Assembly: GCA_002480525.1 (NCBI GenBank)
Contig: DLCH01000049.1
Coordinates: forward strand, 12,810-27,102
Direction of reading: 5' to 3'
Source: Gammaproteobacteria bacterium UBA7803
GTDB taxonomy: Bacteria; Pseudomonadota; Gammaproteobacteria; Pseudomonadales; Azotimanducaceae
Length of the DNA: 14,293 bases
Positions within the stretch are counted from its first letter, which is position 1, and each line of letters starts with the position of its first letter. Below the pieces are notes generated by a model. The model was not told the DNA's origin. It ran no database searches and was given only the letters and a program-made list of their open reading frames with translations. The position numbers and the translations under genes are program-made. Shown in pieces: positions 5,294 to 11,898 of this stretch.

Positions 5294-6877
5294 ATGAGGG
5301 AAGCGAGGGACGAGCCGCCTGCACCGATTCTACCCGGCGCGCTCAGCATCGCAGCCATCGGCACGGCGCTGGTCGCCGCGTTGCTTTGGGAAGCCCGGTT
5401 TGCGCAGTGGCTGAGCGTCGCTTCGGCCTACGCCGATGGCTTGCTGCGGTGGTGGTACGTGGCGCTGGTGGCTTTTCTGACCGCGTTCGTCATCTGGCTG
5501 GGGATTGGCCGCTACAAGAACGTCCGGCTGGGCCGGGACGACGAGCAGCCGGAATACGCGCTGCTGCCCTGGCTGGCGATGTTGTTCGCAGCCGGAACCG
5601 GCGTGGGCCTGTTGTTCTGGAGTATCGCCGAGCCGGTGAGTCACTTTCAGGGCAATCCGTTCGTTCCCGAGGGCATGACGCCCGAGGCCGCGTCGGTGGC
5701 GATCCAGCTCTCGTTTTTTCACTGGGGGCTGAACGGCTGGGCCATCTTCGCGACGGTCGCGCTGATTTTCGGCTATTTCAGCTACCGCCGTGATCTGCCG
5801 CTGGTCCCAAGCTCCGCCTTGTACCCCGTGCTGGGTGAACGGGCATTCGGCGTGGCGGGCCAGACGGTGGACGCGCTCGCCGTGTTCGCGACGGTGTTCG
5901 GACTGGCGACCACGCTGGGCCTCGGCGCCCGTCAGACCGGCACCGGCCTGACCTGGCTGTTCGGGATGCCGGGCAGCACGATGGTCGAGCTGCTGGTGGT
6001 GGCGGTGGTTACCGTAGTGGCCACAGTGTCCGTGGTGTCGGGCGTGCGGCGTGGTGTTCGCGCGCTGAGCGAACTCAATCTGTGGTTGACCGTGGTGCTG
6101 TTGGCGGGGTTTCTGCTGCTGGGTCCCGCCGGCTACCTGGTGGGTCTGCTGGTCCAGGAGACGGGCAATTATCTGGATAATCTGCTGGCGATGACGTTCT
6201 ATGTGGGCGCCAACGAGCCGGGCACCTGGCAGTCCACCTGGACCGTGTTCTTCTGGGGCTGGTGGATCGCCTGGTCGCCGTTCGTCGGCCTGTTCATCGC
6301 CCGCATCTCACGCGGACGCACGCTGCGGGAGTTCGTGTTCGGCGTGCTGCTGCTGCCGACGCTGGTCACTTTCGTGTGGATTGCGCTCATGGGCGGTACG
6401 GCGCTGCACAGTGAGTTGTTCGCCGACGGGGGAATCGTCGAGGCGGTGAACGACGATGTCGCGAGTGCCGTGTTCGCGACCATCGAGCATCTGGAAGCGC
6501 CACGCCTCGCGGAAGTGCTGATGGGCGCCGTGGCGACACTGCTGATCGGCATCTACTTCGTCACGTCGGCCGATTCGGGCGCGCTGGTGATCAACATCAT
6601 CCTGTCCGGCGGGCGCCTCGAACCGTCCCGCCCGGCGCGCGCCGCGTGGGCGCTCGGCAATGGGGCGCTCACGGCCGTGCTGCTGGTGGCCGGTGGGATC
6701 GCCGTGCTGCAGGACGCGGTGATCCTGGCGGCCCTGCCGTTCTCACTGATCATCGTGCTGATGCTCTGGGGTTTCATCCTGGCATTGCGGCACGAGCCGC
6801 TGGCAGCGCCCCGGGAAGGCTGCAAGCATCAGCGCGCGGCGGAGCCCTGGACCGGCGCCGACGAGGCGTCGCCGTAG
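5294..6877 (+). CDS. BCCT-family transporter (betaine/choline/carnitine type)
   Basis: This 527-residue inner-membrane carrier has about twelve helices, the normal length and layout for the BCCT family, which imports compatible solutes or quaternary ammonium compounds. Visible hallmarks are FAAGTGVGLLFWSIAEP at about 98-114, and the family signature at 316-343, which includes FFWGWWIAWSPFVGLFIARI; its Trp residues are the aromatic cage seen in BetP. TSADSGAL is at about 424-431. The glycine stretch reads GTGVG where the sodium-coupled betaine carrier BetP has GMGIG, so substrate and coupling ion are uncertain. There is no long regulatory tail: after the last helix only about 28 residues remain. 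The ATG at 5294 is chosen because hydrophobic sequence begins soon after it and GGAA is 8 bases upstream; an open extension to 5213 is Gln/His-rich and runs into the divergent channel gene. Confidence 0.9.
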   Translation: MREARDEPPAPILPGALSIAAIGTALVAALLWEARFAQWLSVASAYADGLLRWWYVALVAFLTAFVIWLGIGRYKNVRLGRDDEQPEYALLPWLAMLFAAGTGVGLLFWSIAEPVSHFQGNPFVPEGMTPEAASVAIQLSFFHWGLNGWAIFATVALIFGYFSYRRDLPLVPSSALYPVLGERAFGVAGQTVDALAVFATVFGLATTLGLGARQTGTGLTWLFGMPGSTMVELLVVAVVTVVATVSVVSGVRRGVRALSELNLWLTVVLLAGFLLLGPAGYLVGLLVQETGNYLDNLLAMTFYVGANEPGTWQSTWTVFFWGWWIAWSPFVGLFIARISRGRTLREFVFGVLLLPTLVTFVWIALMGGTALHSELFADGGIVEAVNDDVASAVFATIEHLEAPRLAEVLMGAVATLLIGIYFVTSADSGALVINIILSGGRLEPSRPARAAWALGNGALTAVLLVAGGIAVLQDAVILAALPFSLIIVLMLWGFILALRHEPLAAPREGCKHQRAAEPWTGADEASP

Positions 6878-6882
6878 CGCGC

Positions 6883-7341
6883 CTACATGTCGCGAATCCG
6901 ATTGCTCTGCTGAGCCAGACGCATCGTCTCGTGCTCCTCCATATCGAGCAGCGCCTCGAGCAGCTCGCGGGCCTCCGGAATTTCTGCCCGGCCCAGCAGA
7001 TAGCGGTATAGCGTGGTTACCTGGTTGTGCAGGGCGAACACCGATGCGCAGATTTCGTCGAAGCTCATCGCGGCGAACGGCGCGTCGCAGGCCTGGTGCG
7101 GGTCGATGGGTTCATGGCCCAGATAGTCGTAGACCCACGTATTGAGCGCCTTGGGGTCGGCGCGCTTCTCGAACCCGTCGACGATGGTTTCGAGGGTGGC
7201 TTCGTGGTCCGCCAGGTAGGTAAGCAGAAGTTTCGCCAGCTCGCGTTCGGATTGGGTGGAACAGTGGGCCAGGCACTCGGCGAGACGATGGTGCATGGCC
7301 CGGGTCCAGTCGATGAGGTCGGCGAAGGTCTCCACTTTCAT
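6883..7341 (-). CDS. Helical ferritin-like/hemerythrin-like bundle protein, function unknown
   Basis: This 152-residue soluble protein is predicted to be almost all helical, in about four helices. Possible metal ligands sit along the helices: His17 and His18 in helix one, the LADHEATLE segment (His46, Glu47, Glu51) in helix two, His105 and Tyr112 in helix three, and MEEHE (134-138) in helix four. A canonical ExxH diiron motif is not obvious, so the ferritin-like label rests on helical pattern only. LNTWVYDYLGHEPID (67-81) is a distinctive loop likely to be conserved. I see no Walker motif, although to my recollection relatives are sometimes labelled ATPase. GGAGA is about 10 bases before the ATG. 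It is the last gene of the minus-strand run, 57 bp after the permease, and its stop lies 5 bp from that of the BCCT gene. Confidence 0.75.
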   Translation of the reverse strand: MKVETFADLIDWTRAMHHRLAECLAHCSTQSERELAKLLLTYLADHEATLETIVDGFEKRADPKALNTWVYDYLGHEPIDPHQACDAPFAAMSFDEICASVFALHNQVTTLYRYLLGRAEIPEARELLEALLDMEEHETMRLAQQSNRIRDM

Positions 7342-7398
7342 GGGATGGGTGTCTCCAGCGATGGAATCAAGAGCTTAAAGCCATACGCGGGATACAGG

Positions 7399-8733
7399 TC
7401 AATGGCGGGGTCCATGATCGCCCGCCGCGTTGGACCGCCGTGCTAGGTAGAGCCGCTCGAAACCGATGATGAGTGCCAGGCCGATGGCCGACACCACGAC
7501 CACCAGCGGGTCGCTCTGCCATTTGATGACGACGAAGGCGCCCAGGACCAGCCCGTCGAGCGCAATGGCGGCAATCAGTATGGCCGGGTTGGCGCCGACG
7601 CGGCCGCGCAGGTGGCGCAGTACGCCCCACTGCACGGCGATGTCCATGAGGATGTAAAAGATAGCGCCGAGCGAGGCGATGCGGCTGAGATCGAAGAATA
7701 CGGTGAGCAGCATGGCCAGGACGATGGTGTAGACCAGCGTATGGCGCTGAATGGTCCCCGGCATGCCGAAGTGGCTGTGTGGAACCAGATTCATGTCGGT
7801 GAGCATGGCCAGCATGCGTGACACGGCAAAGGTGCTGGCGATCACGCCGGATACCGTTGCGACGATGGCCAGTGCCACGGTGAACCACAGTCCCCATTGG
7901 CCGAGCGCCGGCCGGGCCGCCTCCGCGAGAGCAAAATCGCGGGCGGCGATGATCTCACCGAGGCTGAGATTACCGGCCACCGCCAGCGCGACCAGGGCGT
8001 AAAGCACGACGCAGATGGCAATGGAGATGACGATGGCCCGGCCCAGATTTTGCTGTGGGTCGACGATTTCCGAGCCGCTGTTGGTGATGGTGGTGAAGCC
8101 CTTGTAGGCCAGAATGCCCAGAGCAACAGCGGCCAGAAAGCCGCCAGGGGTCGCGTCCCGCTCGATGCGCACGCTCTCCACGGAGAATCCCGACAACCAC
8201 AGTCCGGCGACGGCAAAAGCGGCGATCCCGCCGATCTTGATCAGCGCTGTTGCCAGCTCTATCGCACTGATCAGGCGATTGCCGATCACGTTCACGGCGA
8301 ACGCGAAGGCGAGCAGACCAACGCCGAGAGTGGGTACCCAGGCGCTCGATGCCGGCATGTCGAAGAGTTGCAGGGTATACGTGCCGAAAGTCCGGGCAAC
8401 CAGACTCTCGTTGATGACCATGGAAAAGTACATCAACAGGGCACATACCGCCGTGGTCGTGCCTGGCCCGTAGGCTTTCTGCAGATACATGGCAATGCCG
8501 CCCGCCGACGGGTACGCGTTCGACATCTTGACGTATGCGTAGGCGCTGAACGCGGTGACCACCGCGGCCGCCAGGAACGCCAGCGGGAACCAGCCGCCGG
8601 CCTGCTCGGCGAGCTGACCGGTCAGCGCGAAGATGCCGGCGCCGATCATCACGCCGGTGCCCATTGCCACCGTGCCGATCAGGGTCAGGCTGCCTTCACG
8701 GTAGCTCGGCGTGCGGTCGGTGCTACCTGCCAT
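7399..8733 (-). CDS. APC-superfamily amino-acid permease
   Basis: This 444-residue inner-membrane transporter has about twelve helices. The first helix carries GTGVMIGAGIFALTGQ (25-40), the glycine-rich unwound segment where APC proteins hold the amine and carboxylate of the substrate. Further family-like features are KMSNAYPSAGGIAMYLQKAY after helix two, the GILAYKGFTTITNSGSEIVD stretch around helix six, and VSRMLAMLTDMNLVP after helix eight. Length and layout match the amino-acid/polyamine permeases; the exact substrate is not evident. The MAGSTDR start at 8733 has GGGAG just upstream and a short basic head before the first helix. It lies 89 bp after a polyamine-type acetyltransferase, so a polyamine or basic amino-acid substrate is a weak contextual guess. 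Confidence 0.87.
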   Translation of the reverse strand: MAGSTDRTPSYREGSLTLIGTVAMGTGVMIGAGIFALTGQLAEQAGGWFPLAFLAAAVVTAFSAYAYVKMSNAYPSAGGIAMYLQKAYGPGTTTAVCALLMYFSMVINESLVARTFGTYTLQLFDMPASSAWVPTLGVGLLAFAFAVNVIGNRLISAIELATALIKIGGIAAFAVAGLWLSGFSVESVRIERDATPGGFLAAVALGILAYKGFTTITNSGSEIVDPQQNLGRAIVISIAICVVLYALVALAVAGNLSLGEIIAARDFALAEAARPALGQWGLWFTVALAIVATVSGVIASTFAVSRMLAMLTDMNLVPHSHFGMPGTIQRHTLVYTIVLAMLLTVFFDLSRIASLGAIFYILMDIAVQWGVLRHLRGRVGANPAILIAAIALDGLVLGAFVVIKWQSDPLVVVVSAIGLALIIGFERLYLARRSNAAGDHGPRH

Positions 8734-8822
8734 TCGGTTTCTCCCATCAGGTTTACGTCATCGCGCGCGGCGGGCACCCGAAGCAAGCGCGGTCTGGACC
8801 GGGTTCGGAGTGCCGAGGCGCT

Positions 8823-9380
8823 TTAGCGTGGCCGGATGTGTGCCGTCGGCCTGTACAGCGCAATCTCGCCGTCCTCGATGCCCATGCGCCGGAACCCGGC
8901 ACGCTCGTACATGAGCAGTGCCCGTTGGTTCCGGGGCACAGCGGAGATCCGCACGAGATCCACTGGCGGCACGAACGTGTCGATCCAGGCCAGTGCGGAC
9001 TCCAGGAGCTGGCGGCCGAATCCGCGTCCCTGGTATCGGCCATCGATCATCAGGCGCAGGATGCTGACGACCCGATAGTCGTCGACATGGGCGGGCCGCA
9101 AGAGCAGATAGCCGACAGGCTGGTCGGCGACGATGGCGAGACGGAACAGGCACTCCGGGTAGGCATCCGCGTCCGCGAGCGTTTTTCCGATCGGGGCGAC
9201 GAATCCGGCTTGCTCCGGCTTGACGACCAGCGCGTTGGCGGCCGCGTAGGTGGCAGATGAAATTTCCGCCAGCTCGAGCCCGGGCGGCGCGCGCCGGCTG
9301 TCGTGGTCGTCGAGCGCGTCGCCTCCATGCGCCTCGGAACCAGACCTCGTGTGCCCTCGGTGATGTGAAGGTGGATCCAT
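8823..9380 (-). CDS. GNAT-family N-acetyltransferase, polyamine acetyltransferase-like
   Basis: The GNAT fold spans about residues 36-178 of 185. The acetyl-CoA pyrophosphate loop is RYQGRGFG (115-122), after the strand ILRLMID, and the likely general acid Tyr158 lies in LLMYERAGFRR. The early segment KPEQAGFVAPIGKTLADAD resembles the Q-x-F-V-A-x-N-x-x-S-L pattern of spermine/spermidine-type acetyltransferases, so a small amine is a plausible acceptor. About 33 residues before the domain (MDPPSHHRGH onward) are low in structure and His/Arg/Ser-rich. The true start could be internal, because the GGAG before the ATG is only three bases away. No better ATG lies downstream before the domain. It sits in the same-strand run between the glutaredoxin fusion and the permease. 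Confidence 0.8.
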   Translation of the reverse strand: MDPPSHHRGHTRSGSEAHGGDALDDHDSRRAPPGLELAEISSATYAAANALVVKPEQAGFVAPIGKTLADADAYPECLFRLAIVADQPVGYLLLRPAHVDDYRVVSILRLMIDGRYQGRGFGRQLLESALAWIDTFVPPVDLVRISAVPRNQRALLMYERAGFRRMGIEDGEIALYRPTAHIRPR

Positions 9381-9435
9381 GGCTCCATTGTAGTCAGTCA
9401 GCGGCTACGGTTTCGACACGCATCGGCGGGGCTGT

Positions 9436-10197
9436 TCAGCCCCAGCCCCAGCCCCAGCCCCAGACGGTGCGCAACGGCATCCAGATCCCCATGAACATCA
9501 TCATCAGGTTTTCGGTCAGGGAGATGAATCCCAGTGGCACGTTGCTTTTGCCGCCGACGCAGGCGCATTTGAGCTCGCGGCGATCCACGTACACGGCCTT
9601 GAAGACCGATATGGCGCCGCCCGTCCCGATCACCAGGGCGATGGGCGCCGCGATCCAGATCAACGTGCCCGCGAGCATGAGCACGCCGGCGACGGCTTCG
9701 CCGTAGGGATAGAGGTAGCCGTAGCCGACCCAGCGCCGCGCCAGCAGATCGTAGTTGAGGAACATGGTGGAGAAGCTCTCCACGTCCTGGAGTTTCTGCA
9801 GCGCCAGCAGCGTCATGGAGATCGCGACGAACCATTCGAACACCTGCACCGAGAGCACGGTTCCGACGGTGGCGATGTGGGCTGCCACCGCGATGGCCAG
9901 CGCCGTTGTGAAGATCGCTACAACGGGCCGGTAAGTGGTTTCGTCCTCGGAGACATCGTGGCCGAAGTGTTTGCGGAGCGCGTCGTAACCGCCGATGCGC
10001 TGGCCGTCGATCCAGACCTGGGGTGTCGTGGTGACGTCGTGCTCGGCCTTGAAGTTCTCCGTCTGCTCCCGCGTGGTGAGGTGGTGATCGTTTACGTGGA
10101 AGCCGTGGCGCCTCAACAGGGCCTTGGTTTTCAGGCCGTAGGGGCACAAGTGATCGTCCATCACCATTCGATACACTTCGGCGGTCTTATCTGTCAT
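9436..10197 (-). CDS. Glutaredoxin domain fused to a MauE/DoxX-like membrane domain
   Basis: This 253-residue fusion starts with a glutaredoxin domain (about 6-80). The redox motif is CPYG at 18-21, the cis-Pro region is TTPQVWIDGQ at 57-66, and GGYDAL follows. It continues into a membrane domain with about four helices (92-110, 117-134, 165-195 and 222-243). Sequences such as YLYPYGEAVAGVLML and CACVGGKSNVPLGFISL match the MauE/DoxX-like type. MauE-like proteins support disulfide or thiol chemistry in the membrane, so a cytoplasmic glutaredoxin head could pass electrons to the membrane pair Cys211/Cys213 (inference). The chain ends in VWGWGWGWG, encoded by a hexanucleotide repeat. The ATG at 10197 is preferred over an open 44-residue extension because that stretch is Arg/Thr-rich and overlaps a better small ORF. 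The stop of that small ORF lies 11 bp inside this gene. Confidence 0.87.
   Translation of the reverse strand: MTDKTAEVYRMVMDDHLCPYGLKTKALLRRHGFHVNDHHLTTREQTENFKAEHDVTTTPQVWIDGQRIGGYDALRKHFGHDVSEDETTYRPVVAIFTTALAIAVAAHIATVGTVLSVQVFEWFVAISMTLLALQKLQDVESFSTMFLNYDLLARRWVGYGYLYPYGEAVAGVLMLAGTLIWIAAPIALVIGTGGAISVFKAVYVDRRELKCACVGGKSNVPLGFISLTENLMMMFMGIWMPLRTVWGWGWGWG
9437..9463. repeat. Hexanucleotide tandem repeat at the 3' end of the glutaredoxin fusion
   Basis: CAGCCC is repeated four and a half times without mismatch. It encodes the alternating Trp-Gly C-terminus of the fusion protein on the minus strand. Because the unit is six bases, slippage would change the number of WG pairs without shifting frame, so length may vary between strains. 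Confidence 0.85.
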
Positions 10198-10291
10198 ATT
10201 CGGCCTTGTTTTCGTCGGGTTGAGTACCGTTGCTGACCGGAACGTAGTGCGGCTCCGCCAGCGAACAGTAGTCGGGGCTGTTGCGCGGCAT
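10187..10291 (-). CDS. Small 34-residue protein overlapping the glutaredoxin fusion start
   Basis: A short ORF runs from ATG at 10289-10291 to TAA at 10187-10189 and encodes MPRNSPDYCSLAEPHYVPVS followed by a polar tail. A perfect AGGAGG (10301-10306) stands 9 bases before the ATG, the strongest ribosome site in the neighbourhood. The stop overlaps the next gene's start region by 11 bp, a normal coupling arrangement. It fills most of the 165-bp gap between the cytochrome and the glutaredoxin fusion. The single Cys and the Tyr/His residues are the only notable chemistry; there is no signal peptide or membrane helix. Either it is a real small protein, or a leader peptide that sets translation of the fusion. 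An alternative is that this DNA is the N-terminal extension of the fusion in another frame, which I judge less likely. Confidence 0.55.
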   Translation of the reverse strand: MPRNSPDYCSLAEPHYVPVSNGTQPDENKAEYDR

Positions 10292-10300
10292 TTTATCGAA

Positions 10301-10306
10301 CCTCCT
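10301..10306 (-). promoter_or_regulatory. Consensus Shine-Dalgarno AGGAGG for the 34-residue ORF
   Basis: On the minus strand AGGAGG is followed by nine bases and ATG. It supports translation of the small ORF and does not fit the start of the glutaredoxin fusion about 100 bp downstream. Confidence 0.6.
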
Positions 10307-10362
10307 GCTGCCGCATTCTCCTGCATCACCCCTGCAGCAATCGTGCCGACGACGCAGCAGCG

Positions 10363-11051
10363 TCAATGCTCTTGATCGTGGCCTTCGTGACCTGGCGGAG
10401 GGTTGGACGCGGACTCGCTGGCCGAAGCGCCGCCGTTCGGCTCCGCCAGGTCACTGGCACCGTGGTCGTGCGTTGCGTTCCCGTCCTCCTCCCCGTCTGC
10501 GCCATGCCGATGGCCGGTGGCGGAGCTGGGCGCGTGATGACTCAGCCCCGCGGCCCCGGCGACCATGTCCTGATACGCGGCCGGATCGAGGCGAGGCAAC
10601 TCGCGGATGAACGCGACCACCGGCCACAGCGCCTCGTCGTCGTGAGTCGCGCCCAGGCCGGCATGCCGGTCATCCTGATACCGTGCTTGGTCTCCCAGAA
10701 CAGCTCCGCGTCCGTGAGGTGGCGGGCGGACTCGGCGAGGTCGGGCGCGGCCGGGTTCAATCCCTGGCCGAGCGCGCCCGGTTCGCGCCCGGGCGCGCCG
10801 TGGCAGATTGCGCACATCGCGTCGAAGTCGCCGGCGCCGGCCAGCCGCAGGCGCTCGGCCGTCAGGTCCGGCACCGTCACCGCCTCCGCCCGGCGAGCCA
10901 TCGAGGCGTGGTAGGTGGTATGCAGCAGCCAACGAACCGGTGCGCTGTGCGCGCTCGAGGCGCTGACGTCGTAGATGCCCGAATAGGCGAAGGCCAGTGC
11001 GCCCAGAACCAGGGCGAACAACGTGGCGAGAATGCCGTAGAGCAGCTTCAT
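10363..11051 (-). pseudogene. Membrane-anchored c-type cytochrome with His-rich tail, frame broken by one missing base
   Basis: The first frame (11051 down to about 10650) begins MKLLYGILATLFALVLGALA, an uncleaved signal-anchor. It then gives a periplasmic cytochrome c domain with the heme motif CAICH at 80-84 and a candidate axial Met in GMPAW (129-133). After TGG GCG the frame becomes nonsense. The frame starting near 10647 continues with THDDEALWPVVAFIRELPRL, the normal end of such a domain, and runs to 10363. One base is missing at about 10647-10652; restoring a C in GCGCGACT would read A-P-T-H-D-D-E. The repaired protein would be about 229 residues, ending in a His/Glu/Ser-rich tail (GHRHGADGEE, HDHG, GHEGHDQEH), likely metal-binding. 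The tail keeps its character and frame, so a sequencing or very recent error is plausible. Position directly after copAB suggests a copper-linked electron-transfer role. Confidence 0.8.
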
Positions 11052-11085
11052 CCGAATCTCTTTGTCGTATTGCCGGGCGGCGGAC

Positions 11086-11128
11086 CGGCCGGCCTCGCTC
11101 CCCAAGAGGCCGGCCGCAGCTTCGGCCG
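11086..11128. repeat. Overlapping GC-rich hairpins between copB and the cytochrome gene
   Basis: CGGCCGGCCTC (11086-11096) and GAGGCCGGCCG (11106-11116) make a perfect 11-bp stem with a 9-base loop. The second arm also shares CGGCCG (11111-11116) with another CGGCCG at 11123-11128, separated by six bases, so a rival hairpin is possible. The structure begins three bases after the copB stop on the minus strand. Neither strand has a T tract after it, so a standard intrinsic terminator is not supported. Attenuation, mRNA processing or transcript stabilisation between copB and downstream genes is possible. Confidence 0.5.
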
Positions 11129-11130
11129 GG

Positions 11131-11898
11131 TCAGAACCAGGCGCGCAGGCCGATCACCAGCGAGGTGCGCGACGTATCCTCACCGGCAGCCCGTGCCATG
11201 TCCCGGGTGTCGCCGTACAGTCGCTCCCAGCGCACGCCGACGTACGGCGCCAGCTCGCGGCGGATCTCGTAGCGCAGCCGCAGGCCGGCTTCGGTGTTGC
11301 TCAAACCGCTGCCGACGCCGAGCTCCGGCACGTCCTCGGCGCTGACGTTGAATTCCAGCCGCGGCTGCAACTTCAAGCGCTGGGTCAGCAGCAAGTCGTA
11401 CTCGAATTCGCCGCGCAGGCTGGCGTCGCCGTCCTCGCTGACGAACAGTGCGAGGTCGGATTCGAACCATTGCGGCGCCAGGCCCTGCAGGCCGAACACC
11501 GCATATGCAACGTCCTCCTCGCCGGGCCGGATGTCGTAGCGGACACCCGTTTGCCAGCCCCAGAACGGCGAAAACGTTCGGTTGTACAGCAGCTGGGTCT
11601 CTGCGACTTCCAGCGATTCGCCGGTGGGGCCTTCGCCTTCGGTTTTGACCCACAGCTTGTTGTAGTCGCCGCCGTACCAGCCCTGGGCGTCCCACAGACG
11701 GCTGTTGCCGTCGTCGCTGTCGCCGTATTCGAAACGGTCGAGCAGCAGCAGGCTGAACGGCGAGTCGTCCTTCAATGGCATCGGCCAATCCTCCGGGGCG
11801 CCGGTTGGGTTGCCGGCGATCGCCATACCGGTGGCCAGCACCGTCACGGTCGCGGCCATGCACACCATGGCCTGCAGTCGAAATGCTCCAGGTTTCAT
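11131..11898 (-). CDS. copB: Copper resistance outer-membrane protein CopB/PcoB
   Basis: CopB/PcoB is an outer-membrane beta-barrel that works with the periplasmic oxidase CopA in copper tolerance, probably in binding or export. This 255-residue protein has a signal peptide ending near residue 29 (GMAIAGN). It is followed by DDSPFSLLLLDRFEYG and alternating polar/aromatic strands typical of the family: WDAQGWYGGDYNKLWVKTEG, then LLYNRTFSPFWGWQTGVRYD. Further hallmarks are LRLRYEIRRELAPYVGVRWE and a terminal aromatic GLRAWF, the usual barrel-insertion signal. It is shorter than classical CopB and lacks the Met/His-rich N-terminal stretch. GGGGAGG is 8 bases before the ATG, and the start overlaps the copA stop by ATGA, so the two are coupled. 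Confidence 0.93.
   Translation of the reverse strand: MKPGAFRLQAMVCMAATVTVLATGMAIAGNPTGAPEDWPMPLKDDSPFSLLLLDRFEYGDSDDGNSRLWDAQGWYGGDYNKLWVKTEGEGPTGESLEVAETQLLYNRTFSPFWGWQTGVRYDIRPGEEDVAYAVFGLQGLAPQWFESDLALFVSEDGDASLRGEFEYDLLLTQRLKLQPRLEFNVSAEDVPELGVGSGLSNTEAGLRLRYEIRRELAPYVGVRWERLYGDTRDMARAAGEDTSRTSLVIGLRAWF

Noticed and set aside
7897..8826. A 309-codon plus-strand frame opposite the APC permease
   Set aside because: The product is rich in Arg, Gly, Asp and Gln with no family match; the permease on the other strand is clear.
10198..10329. Forty-four-residue N-terminal extension of the glutaredoxin fusion
   Set aside because: The stretch is Arg/Thr-rich without structure and competes with a 34-residue ORF that has a consensus ribosome site; an ATG at the domain start is available.
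10542..11105. Cytochrome read as an intact 187-residue protein
   Set aside because: After the GMPAW motif the frame gives Arg/Ser-rich nonsense, while the next frame continues the domain. The start at 11105 also adds residues before the natural signal-anchor Met at 11051.
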